Part shown: positions 58,586-64,000 of the stretch, one piece after another
How the letters are laid out: the number at the start of each line of letters is the position of its first letter
Position numbering within the stretch: position 1 is the first letter of the stretch
NCBI GenBank assembly: GCA_009659925.1
Contig: PUXW01000013.1
Span: 1-64,000 of the forward strand
Source: Nitratiruptor sp.
GTDB taxonomy: Bacteria > Campylobacterota > Campylobacteria > Campylobacterales > Nitratiruptoraceae
Reading direction: 5' to 3'
DNA length: 64,000 nt
Position numbers and translations under genes: made by a program
Notes under the pieces: model-generated
Told to the model about the DNA's origin: nothing
Databases searched by the model: none
The model's input: the letters and a program-made list of their open reading frames with translations, nothing else

Positions 58586-60446
58586 CGTCACCGCCACCGC
58601 TCTTCTTGGCTTCCCCTCCTTGAGCGGCTTGAGCGCCTTGCTCTTTTTTATAGATCGCCTCGGCCAACTTATGGCTCACCTGGGTGAGGGCTTGGACCTT
58701 GGCCTCGATCTGCTCTTTGGTGGCGTTCTCATCTTTGAGGACCTCTTTGAGATCGTTGAGGGCCCCTTCGATCTGGGCGCGCTCTTGGGCACTAATGGCA
58801 TCCCCTACCTCTTTGAGGCTCTTTTCGGTCTGATAGGCCAGGGCGTCTGCTTGGTTCCTCGCCTCTACCAGCTCCTTGCGCTTGCGGTCCTCCTCTTTGT
58901 GAGCTTCAGCCTCCTGGATCATGCGCTGGATCTCCTCTTCACTCAAACCGCTGGATCCAGTCACCTTGATCTGCTGCTCTTTTCCTGTCGCCTTGTCCTT
59001 GGCGCTTACCGTCAAGATCCCGTTGGCGTCGATATCGAAGGTAACCTCAATTTGTGGCACGCCTCGGGGAGCTGGTGGGATTCCTTCGAGGGTAAACTGT
59101 CCCAGGGACTTGTTGTCCTTGGCCATCTCCCGTTCGCCCTGGAGGACATGGATGGTCACCGCAGGCTGGTTGTCCTCGGCGGTACTGAAGATCTGGGTCT
59201 TCTTCACGGGGATCGTCGTTCCTCGCTCGATGATCTTGGTCATGACCCCACCAAGGGTCTCGATTCCAAGGCTCAGGGGTGTGACATCGAGCAAGAGGAC
59301 ATCTTTAACATCCCCTTTGAGGACCGCACCTTGGATGGCCGCACCGATAGCCACAACCTCATCGGGGTTCACTGACTTATTGGGCTCTTTGCCGAAGAAC
59401 TCCTTGACCTTGCGCTGAACCATCGGAATCCGGGTAGAACCACCAACCAGGACCACCTCGTTGATCTCATCTTTGGAAAGACCAGAGTCCTTCAAAACAT
59501 TTTGAGCGATCTCGATGGTTCGATCCACCAGATCCTCGATGAGGCTCTCAAATTTGGCCCGGGTCAACTTCTTTACCAGGTGCTTGGGACCACTCTGATC
59601 GGCGGTGATGAAGGGGAGGTTGATCTCGGTCTCCATTGCCGAACTCAACTCTTTCTTGGCATTTTCGGCGGCCTCTTTGAGTCGCTGGAGCGCCATGATA
59701 TCCTGCTTGAGATCGATTCCCGTCTCCTTCTTGAACTCATCCACCAACCAGTCGATAATACGGTTGTCGAAATCGTCTCCTCCCAAGAAGGCGTCACCGC
59801 CAGTGGCCAGAACCTCGACTACATTGTCCCCCGTTTCGAGGATCGTCACGTCGAAAGTACCACCACCAAGGTCGTAGACTACGATCTTTTCGGCATTCTT
59901 CTTGTCCAGTCCATAGGCCAGAGCAGCAGCCGTAGGCTCGTTGATGATTCGCAAGACATTGAGCCCGGCGATAGTTCCAGCCTCCTTGGTCGCCTTGCGC
60001 TGGGCGTCGTTGAAGTAGGCTGGTACGGTGATAACCGCCTCGTTGATCTCTTCTCCCAAATAGGCTTCGGCATCCTCTTTGAGCTTCATGAGGATCTTGG
60101 CGCTGATCTCCTGGGGCGTGTAGACCTTACCTTCGACCTCGACGGCACAGGCTCCGTTGCGATCGACGATCTTGTAGGGAAGGCGCTTCTTGGCCTCTTG
60201 AGCCTTCTCCTCGTTACACATCATCCCCATGATCCGCTTCACCGAATAGATGGTTCTGGTGGGGTTGGTGATCATTTGCCGTTTGGCAGGATCCCCGACC
60301 AGAACCTCTCCCTTATCGGTGAAAGCTACGACGGAAGGGGTCGTGTTCTTCCCCTCTTTGTTAGGGATAACTTTGGCTTCATTCCCTTCGTAAATTGCCA
60401 TACATGAGTTGGTTGTTCCAAGGTCGATACCCAATACTTTGCCCAT
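58557..60446 (-). CDS. dnaK: Hsp70 chaperone DnaK
   Basis: ATP-driven chaperone of 629 residues. It begins [20 protein letters not shown] (phosphate-1 loop) and contains [14 protein letters not shown] near 195-208, [20 protein letters not shown] near 335 and the substrate domain ([14 protein letters not shown] near 390). The C-terminal lid ends in a Gly-rich linker and [10 protein letters not shown], close to the EEVD-like bacterial tail. AAGGAGTGGAA precedes ATG 60446; two codons upstream a second ATG is also in frame but too near the ribosome site. It has its own -10 box 29 bases upstream in addition to read-through from hrcA-grpE. Confidence 0.98.
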   Translation of the reverse strand: MGKVLGIDLGTTNSCMAIYEGNEAKVIPNKEGKNTTPSVVAFTDKGEVLVGDPAKRQMITNPTRTIYSVKRIMGMMCNEEKAQEAKKRLPYKIVDRNGACAVEVEGKVYTPQEISAKILMKLKEDAEAYLGEEINEAVITVPAYFNDAQRKATKEAGTIAGLNVLRIINEPTAAALAYGLDKKNAEKIVVYDLGGGTFDVTILETGDNVVEVLATGGDAFLGGDDFDNRIIDWLVDEFKKETGIDLKQDIMALQRLKEAAENAKKELSSAMETEINLPFITADQSGPKHLVKKLTRAKFESLIEDLVDRTIEIAQNVLKDSGLSKDEINEVVLVGGSTRIPMVQRKVKEFFGKEPNKSVNPDEVVAIGAAIQGAVLKGDVKDVLLLDVTPLSLGIETLGGVMTKIIERGTTIPVKKTQIFSTAEDNQPAVTIHVLQGEREMAKDNKSLGQFTLEGIPPAPRGVPQIEVTFDIDANGILTVSAKDKATGKEQQIKVTGSSGLSEEEIQRMIQEAEAHKEEDRKRKELVEARNQADALAYQTEKSLKEVGDAISAQERAQIEGALNDLKEVLKDENATKEQIEAKVQALTQVSHKLAEAIYKKEQGAQAAQGGEAKKSGGGDDEVIDAEVE

Positions 60447-60474
60447 TTCCACTCCTTGACGAGATTTTTTCCCA

Positions 60475-60480
60475 ATTATA
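60475..60480 (-). promoter_or_regulatory. -10 box of dnaK in the grpE-dnaK gap
   Basis: TATAAT on the minus strand preceded by TTGGAC, 28 bases before the dnaK ATG. No good -35 box. No CIRCE element is visible here, so this start may be outside HrcA control. Confidence 0.55.
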
Positions 60481-60502
60481 GTCCAAGGGACTTAATTTTT
60501 CT

Positions 60503-60516
60503 GCTACTTTAGTAGC
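60503..60516 (-). terminator. Short hairpin after grpE
   Basis: GCTAC, loop TAAA, GTAGC directly after the grpE stop on the minus strand, followed by an A-rich run rather than U. A partial terminator or an mRNA processing site is possible; the 5-bp stem is weak. Confidence 0.35.
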
Positions 60517-60517
60517 G

Positions 60518-61123
60518 TTACTTGGCTACACTCACCTTCGCTGGACGGAGGATGCGCTCCTTGTACTTGTACCCTTTTTGGATTACCTGGACCACTTCCC
60601 CAGCCCGCTTCTTGGCATCTTCGACCTGGAGGATCGCCTCGTGCAGATGGGGGTTGAACTCTCCCCCTTCCTCGATCTCGATCACCTCAATCCCATTCTT
60701 TCTAAAGGCTCGAACGAACTGATCGATGGTCAGTTCAATCCCCTTCTTCAACTCCTCCAGGGCCTCCTGGGCGTTGAGCCCCTCCTTATTCACGGCAGCC
60801 AAAGCCATGTCGAGACTATCGAGGGCTGGGAGGAGATCCTGGGCAAACTGCTCCAAGGCGTACTCGATGGCCTGGATCTTCTCCTTTTCCAACCGCTTCT
60901 TGGCATTCTCAAAGTCGGCATGGACCCGGAGCAAATTCTCCTCACACTCCTTGATCTTGGCTTCAAGTTCCTTGCACTCTGGGGTAACTGCCTCCTCTTG
61001 CTCCTTCTTCCCAGTCCTCCCTTCCCCTTCCTTCACCGCTTGTTCTTGCTCTTGGCTAGCGCGTGGTCGCTCTTGCCCCTTACGCTCCTCATCCCGCTTC
61101 CGATCTCGACGCTCTTTACCCAT
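60518..61123 (-). CDS. grpE: Nucleotide exchange factor GrpE
   Basis: Releases ADP from DnaK. The 201-residue product has a highly charged disordered N-terminus (about 1-50, rich in Arg, Glu, Gln), a long helix (LEAKIKECEENLLRVHADFE), then KRLEKEKIQAIEYALEQFAQ and the beta-wing domain. That domain has GIEVIEIEEGGEFNPHLHEA near 145-164 and VVQVIQKGYKYKERILRPAK near 178-197. All are typical of GrpE. It overlaps hrcA by eight bases and precedes dnaK, the standard order for this phylum. Confidence 0.95.
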   Translation of the reverse strand: MGKERRDRKRDEERKGQERPRASQEQEQAVKEGEGRTGKKEQEEAVTPECKELEAKIKECEENLLRVHADFENAKKRLEKEKIQAIEYALEQFAQDLLPALDSLDMALAAVNKEGLNAQEALEELKKGIELTIDQFVRAFRKNGIEVIEIEEGGEFNPHLHEAILQVEDAKKRAGEVVQVIQKGYKYKERILRPAKVSVAK

Positions 61124-61910
61124 TTTCGACTCCTTTCAATAGATTGATGAACCCGTCAAAGTCGCGATAGAGCCTCCCTAGTAGGAGCATCTCTCCATGA
61201 CGGCTCCCCTCCCCGAGGACGATGCGAAACTTGTAGCGGAGCAAATCGGCCTCGAAGAAGAGCCCCTCCTGCTCGCGATGGAGCAGCGATCCATCCATGT
61301 AGGAGGGGAGATGGACCTTGGCCCAGGTCGGATCGATCCGACAGATGTCGACGATCTCTTCGATGGCGAAGATCTCGAAACGATCCTGTAGGAAGCGTCG
61401 CAAATCCTTGGCGAACTGAACCAAGCCAACCTTGCGGCAATCCTCGCTCAAGGCGAAGGCCTTGCGCCCGATTTGCCCCTCCAAGAAGGCTTCCAGTTTC
61501 CTATTGTAGCGTACAACGAACTCCCGATCACCAAAGTGGCACAGGAGGTGCCCCCCACACCTTTCGACCTGGGTCAAGGTCCGATTCTCGAAGGTATAGT
61601 ACTCGCAAAAGATCCGCTTCCTAGTGGCCACACGCTCCACCCGCCCCGTATCGACGAGCTCCATCTCCATATGGTCCCGGAGTCGTTGGCGCCAGAACTC
61701 CCGGAGACTCCTGGTCGTTGGAATCCGACCCCCACTGCTGTGGGCCTTCTTGATGGATCCATGTTCGCTGAGCTGTTTGAAATAGTAGCGAATGGCCGCA
61801 CTGGAGAGGGCGATATCCAGGGATTCTTGAAGTTTTCGCGAGCTAATTGGCTCTTGCTCTTGGATATAGCGTTCAATGAGCTTGAGCAAAATATACTCTC
61901 GCTTGTTCAT
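61116..61910 (-). CDS. hrcA: Heat-shock repressor HrcA
   Basis: DNA-binding repressor of chaperone genes that recognises CIRCE. The 264-residue product opens with a winged helix: EYILLKLIERYIQEQEPISS, then RKLQESLDIALSSAAIRYYF and SSGGRIPTTRSLREF near 59-73, the HrcA hallmark. The rest is a divergent GAF-like domain, shorter than the about 340 residues of Bacillus HrcA, as is usual in this phylum. A degenerate CIRCE lies between its promoter and its ATG, so it probably represses itself and grpE. No strong ribosome site is seen before ATG 61910. Confidence 0.9.
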   Translation of the reverse strand: MNKREYILLKLIERYIQEQEPISSRKLQESLDIALSSAAIRYYFKQLSEHGSIKKAHSSGGRIPTTRSLREFWRQRLRDHMEMELVDTGRVERVATRKRIFCEYYTFENRTLTQVERCGGHLLCHFGDREFVVRYNRKLEAFLEGQIGRKAFALSEDCRKVGLVQFAKDLRRFLQDRFEIFAIEEIVDICRIDPTWAKVHLPSYMDGSLLHREQEGLFFEADLLRYKFRIVLGEGSRHGEMLLLGRLYRDFDGFINLLKGVENG

Positions 61911-61911
61911 A

Positions 61912-61938
61912 TTAGCACTTCGCGAAGGTTTTTGCCAG
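61912..61938 (-). promoter_or_regulatory. Degenerate CIRCE operator of hrcA-grpE
   Basis: On the minus strand the proximal half AAGTGCTAA matches 8 of 9 bases of the consensus GAGTGCTAA. Nine bases upstream CTGGCAAAA matches 4 of 9 of TTAGCACTC. The spacing is exactly nine, and it overlaps the predicted transcription start and ends one base before the ATG. Confidence 0.6.
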
Positions 61939-61942
61939 AAGT

Positions 61943-61972
61943 ATTATACACGATTGAGCCAACTTGTGTCAA
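61943..61972 (-). promoter_or_regulatory. Sigma-70 promoter of hrcA operon
   Basis: Minus strand: TTGACA (61972-61967), 18-base spacer, TATAAT (61948-61943). This is the closest match to full consensus in the window and lies directly upstream of the CIRCE-like site, the usual design for HrcA control. Confidence 0.75.
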
Positions 61973-61996
61973 GTTTATTAAGTTCTACCAATCAGT

Positions 61997-62045
61997 TGGG
62001 TGGGGAGAGGGGAAAAGGAAGAGGGTGGGCAAGAAGGAGGGGGAG
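61997..62045 (-). terminator. C/T-rich, G-poor tract after rpsO, candidate Rho-entry region
   Basis: The transcript downstream of the rpsO stop runs almost 50 bases with only one G and many C, for example CTCCCCCTCCTTCTTGCCCA. No hairpin is present before the hrcA promoter. Such C-rich, G-poor RNA is what Rho binds. Confidence 0.4.
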
Positions 62046-62315
62046 CTACCCTCGGATGCCCAACTCTTTGATCACCTGGGTGTACTTTTCGTAATCTTTG
62101 CGTTTGAGATAGTTCAAGAGCCGCTTGCGTTGGCCTACCAGTTTTAAAAGGCCCAGTCGGGAAGAGTGGTCCTTCTTGTGCTCTTTGAGATGCTCGGTGA
62201 GGTAGTTGATCCGCTCGCTCAAGAGGGCGATCTGGACCGCTGGACTGCCGGTATCCTTTTGAGATTGGCCGAACTTGGAGATGATCTCCTTCTTCTTCGC
62301 CGAATCCAAAGCCAT
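62046..62315 (-). CDS. rpsO: 30S ribosomal protein S15
   Basis: Primary 16S rRNA-binding protein of the small-subunit platform. The 89-residue product contains [20 protein letters not shown] near 15-34, [20 protein letters not shown] near 36-55 and [19 protein letters not shown] near 56-74, the complete S15 signature at the normal length. AGGAGG lies six bases before ATG 62315. In many bacteria S15 represses its own mRNA; no pseudoknot was traced in the short leader. The next gene, hrcA, has a separate promoter. Confidence 0.97.
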   Translation of the reverse strand: MALDSAKKKEIISKFGQSQKDTGSPAVQIALLSERINYLTEHLKEHKKDHSSRLGLLKLVGQRKRLLNYLKRKDYEKYTQVIKELGIRG

Positions 62316-62352
62316 GGGAGCCTCCTGATTGGTCGTAATTTAGCAAAGCGTA

Positions 62353-62381
62353 ATTATACACAAAAAATAACGAATTACCAA
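62353..62381 (-). promoter_or_regulatory. Sigma-70 promoter of rpsO
   Basis: Minus strand: TTGGTA (62381-62376), 17-base spacer, TATAAT (62358-62353). It is about 38 bases upstream of the ATG, in an AT-rich gap. Confidence 0.65.
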
Positions 62382-62405
62382 AAGCTCGCCTTAGGATTGA
62401 TTGAG

Positions 62406-62429
62406 TATAATTGGGACCAAATTTCCCAA
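62406..62429 (+). promoter_or_regulatory. -10 box and inverted repeat before the Rrf2 gene
   Basis: TATAAT (62406-62411) overlaps by one base an inverted repeat TTGGGA-N7-TCCCAA (62411-62429). The repeat covers the expected start site, a position suited to autorepression by the Rrf2 protein that follows 12 bases later. Confidence 0.5.
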
Positions 62430-62440
62430 AGGGTGAGTAG

Positions 62441-62842
62441 ATGCTGTTTACCAGAGCAACCGAGTATGCCCTACTCTCGCTCATCATCATCGCCAGGGAG
62501 GAGAAGCCCCTTGGAACCGACTACCTCTCCAAGCGGCTCAACATCTCCCGGAGCTTCCTGGCCAAGATCCTCCAATCCCTAGCCAAGCGGAACATCCTCA
62601 TCTCCTACAAAGGGGCTGCCGGCGGTTTTACCCTCGCCCGTCCAGCCCATGAGCTTTCCATCAAGGAGATCGCCCAAGCCGCCGAAGGGCGCCCCATCAA
62701 TATCTTCGACTGCTCCAGCGACCAGGCCGCTTGCCCCAGCAACCAGGGGGAATTTTGTACCCTCTGGCCCTTCCTCAACCGGCTCCAAAGCCGGGTCGAT
62801 AGCTTCTTGGATGAACTCACCCTCAAGGACATCATGGAATGA
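62441..62842 (+). CDS. Rrf2-family transcription regulator with three-cysteine cluster site
   Basis: A 133-residue winged-helix regulator. TRATEYALLSLIIIAREEKP opens it. The recognition helix includes LNISRSFLAKILQSLAKRNI near 33-52, and the wing reads SYKGAAGGFTLARPA. Cys91, Cys98 and Cys106 (spacing 7 and 7 residues) match the [2Fe-2S] ligand set of IscR, NsrR and RsrR-type members. It could sense iron-sulfur status, NO or redox. No suf/isc genes are near. AAGGGTGAG precedes the ATG. The DHH gene starts four bases before its end. Confidence 0.88.
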   Translation: MLFTRATEYALLSLIIIAREEKPLGTDYLSKRLNISRSFLAKILQSLAKRNILISYKGAAGGFTLARPAHELSIKEIAQAAEGRPINIFDCSSDQAACPSNQGEFCTLWPFLNRLQSRVDSFLDELTLKDIME

Positions 62843-63855
62843 AGTTCTACCACCTCTCCCATACCGATCTGGACGGCTATACCTGCCAACTTTTAACCAA
62901 GGAGCTCTATCCCGAGGGCCTCTTCCTCAACGCTAACTATGGGGAAGAGGTGCTCGTTCGCATCGATCAGATTCTCACAGCCATAGAAAACAGCTCCCAA
63001 GAGGCCTTCTTCCTCATTACCGACCTCAACCTCAGCGAGGAGGAGGCCCGCTACCTCGATCACAAAGTCCAGCAGATCTCCAAAATCAAACCGGTCAAGC
63101 TCCAGCTCCTAGACCACCACCTCTCGGGGTTGGAGACCTCGATGCGCTACCAGTGGTACCATCTCGATTCGACCAAATCGGCCACGAAGATCACCTATGA
63201 CTACCTAGCCTCCCCCAAGCTTGCCCCCCTGGCCCCCCTTGTGGAAGCGGTCAACGCCGTGGATATATGGCTCAGCGACGAGGAGGCCTTTGAATTTGGC
63301 AAGGTCTTGATGCGGGCCCTGGACGAGGCCAAGGAGATCAATCGGGTCACCTTCTTGCAGGAGAATATCGCCTACCGCCACCACATGCTCCGGAGCGCCC
63401 TTCCCTATCTCGGCCAACCGGAGGGCCATATCGCCTTTGACGACGAGATCTGGCAGGCGAAGAAGCGCTTCTTCCTCAAGGAGCGCAATGATACCCTCGA
63501 CAACCTGGTGAGCAACTACATCCTCAACCTCTTGAGTCTCAAACGGGAACAGATGGAGATCACCTACCGGGGCCATCGGGGCATCCTCACCTATGGAATC
63601 CAGAACAGCTCCATCATCGGCAATGCCTTCCTCAAGGCCCATCCCGAGTACCACTTCTTCATGAATGTGACTCCCAAAGGGACCTTTAGTCTGCGAGCCA
63701 ACAACCAGATGGATGTAGCGGTCATGGCCGACGCTATCGCGGGAGGAGGTGGCCACCCCAACGCCAGCGGAGGGCGGATCAAGGAGTTTCGCGACTACTT
63801 TATCTACGACGAGCTCAAAGCCTTCATCACCGCCTACCTCCAGGCTCGGGAGTGA
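62839..63855 (+). CDS. DHH/DHHA1 phosphoesterase
   Basis: A 338-residue metal-dependent phosphoesterase. YHLSHTDLDGYTCQLL near 4-19 (metal Asp10 and Asp12), LITDLNLSEEEARYLD near 59-74, LLDHHLSG near 90-97 (the DHH motif) and a C-terminal DHHA1 domain with AIAGGGGHPNASGGRIKEF near 302-320 are all clear. Related proteins degrade nanoRNA, pAp or cyclic dinucleotides. The exact substrate is not visible; a c-di-NMP or nanoRNA role would fit the GGDEF-EAL gene elsewhere but is not implied. ATG overlaps the Rrf2 stop (ATGA). Confidence 0.85.
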   Translation: MKFYHLSHTDLDGYTCQLLTKELYPEGLFLNANYGEEVLVRIDQILTAIENSSQEAFFLITDLNLSEEEARYLDHKVQQISKIKPVKLQLLDHHLSGLETSMRYQWYHLDSTKSATKITYDYLASPKLAPLAPLVEAVNAVDIWLSDEEAFEFGKVLMRALDEAKEINRVTFLQENIAYRHHMLRSALPYLGQPEGHIAFDDEIWQAKKRFFLKERNDTLDNLVSNYILNLLSLKREQMEITYRGHRGILTYGIQNSSIIGNAFLKAHPEYHFFMNVTPKGTFSLRANNQMDVAVMADAIAGGGGHPNASGGRIKEFRDYFIYDELKAFITAYLQARE

Positions 63856-64000
63856 TCACTTCCTGGCCAGGATCGTAGCGAAATTGGCCCAGCGGAAGAT
63901 GGTCTCCACATGGGAAAACCCCGCTCGCTGGAGCATCTCCTCGTTCTCCTTGAGGCTAAAGGGGATGAGCACATGCTCTAGAGCCTCCCGTTTTTGGGCT
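63856..64000 (-). CDS. cmoA: Carboxy-S-adenosyl-L-methionine synthase, C-terminal fragment
   Basis: The last 48 codons of a minus-strand gene cut by the right edge, stop TGA at 63856-63858. The residues [20 protein letters not shown], then [20 protein letters not shown], match the CmoA C-terminus: the conserved KR-x-ALE start, the RAGF-H-VE strand and the closing aromatic-Asn-Phe pair. CmoA makes Cx-SAM from SAM and prephenate for the wobble modification cmo5U, used by CmoB. Only one base separates its stop from the convergent DHH gene. Other small SAM methyltransferases share some of this pattern. Confidence 0.7.
   Translation of the reverse strand, partial: AQKREALEHVLIPFSLKENEEMLQRAGFSHVETIFRWANFATILARK

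Noticed and set aside
58464-59375. 303-codon open frame on the plus strand antisense to dnaK
   Set aside because: It mirrors DnaK codons, has no ribosome site or recognisable motif, and lies within a firmly identified gene. Long antisense frames are expected in GC-rich coding DNA.
62316-62352. Structured autoregulatory leader of rpsO
   Set aside because: The leader is short, and only a trivial GGAG-G-CTCC fold around the ribosome site is visible, not enough to call a regulatory element.
1-64000. CRISPR arrays, insertion sequences, prophage or integrase genes
   Set aside because: No regularly spaced repeats, transposase motifs or terminal inverted repeats were seen. tRNA-Glu has no attachment-site duplication downstream.

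Overview
The window looks like a chromosomal segment of a GC-rich member of the Campylobacterota (formerly Epsilonproteobacteria). The evidence is the hrcA-grpE-dnaK order, a short GlmU, an RpoD with the epsilon-type spacer, an AtpZ/AtpI-HemL neighbourhood, the apt-trpB-dedA-pepA run, a TrmA-type methyltransferase and a HemL pathway for tetrapyrroles. Coding DNA is visibly GC-rich, with ATC, GCC and CTC preferred. AT-rich DNA is almost confined to promoters, which makes TATAAT-type -10 boxes stand out. Assignment to a genus (for example a Nitratifractor/Sulfurovum relative) is inference. I see no IS element, prophage, CRISPR array or rRNA.

Layout. 1-2.8 kb (+): end of a surface-polysaccharide cluster (glycosyltransferase tail, ManC-type GDP-mannose enzyme, flippase). 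2.9-5.4 kb (-): an LdtD-like L,D-transpeptidase, a Tat-exported MepK-like endopeptidase and a CopD-like membrane protein. 5.4 kb: tRNA-Glu(TTC). 5.6-16.4 kb (-): an eleven-gene co-directional run leuD-leuB-cca-purU-trmL-microprotein-glyS-FAD oxidoreductase-hemH-deacetylase-like-ABC exporter. 16.5-18.4 kb (+): rpoD with its own promoter. 18.4-20.7 kb (-): hemL, two tiny membrane proteins, AtpZ/AtpI and a membrane protein. 20.8 kb (+): an apparently leaderless TonB-like gene. 21.6-25.4 kb (-): cytochrome c, CitE-like lyase, YfiR-like protein and a GGDEF/EAL protein. 25.4-32.2 kb (+): folD-lepB-M50 protease-rpiB-microprotein-apt-trpB-dedA-pepA. 32.2-35 kb: a Uma2 nuclease-like gene, ychF and trmA. 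35-40.8 kb (+): glmU-coaBC-uppS-prepilin peptidase-LptF/G-truA. 40.8-45.6 kb: MEMO-type protein (-), then a lipid-linked sugar module (+; GT39, PAP2, GT2, UPF0104). 45.5-53 kb (-): DsbD, a thioredoxin-like protein, a dihydroorotase pseudoenzyme, a microprotein, XpaC-like, TelA, SPFH-GYF and a zinc-ribbon membrane protein. 53-55.8 kb (+): YyaL-like, MsrA and a membrane protein. 55.8-58 kb (-): a 744-residue exported protein of unknown function. 58-62 kb (-): hrcA-grpE-dnaK-glycosylase, preceded by rpsO. 62.4-64 kb: Rrf2 regulator and DHH phosphoesterase (+), then the end of CmoA (-).

How it works together. Gene packing is extreme: most co-directional neighbours overlap by 1-35 nt (ATGA, TAATG, TGATG), so translation is probably coupled along the operons. 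Five convergent pairs overlap at their 3' ends. The accessory candidates most worth following are the XpaC/TelA/SPFH-GYF/zinc-ribbon membrane-stress module, the lipid sugar module, the YfiR-like/GGDEF-EAL signalling pair, the large exported protein, five coupled microproteins of 32-51 residues, and TATAAT boxes that appear to be written into coding sequence with otherwise avoided codons. No stretch over 300 bases lacks a gene.
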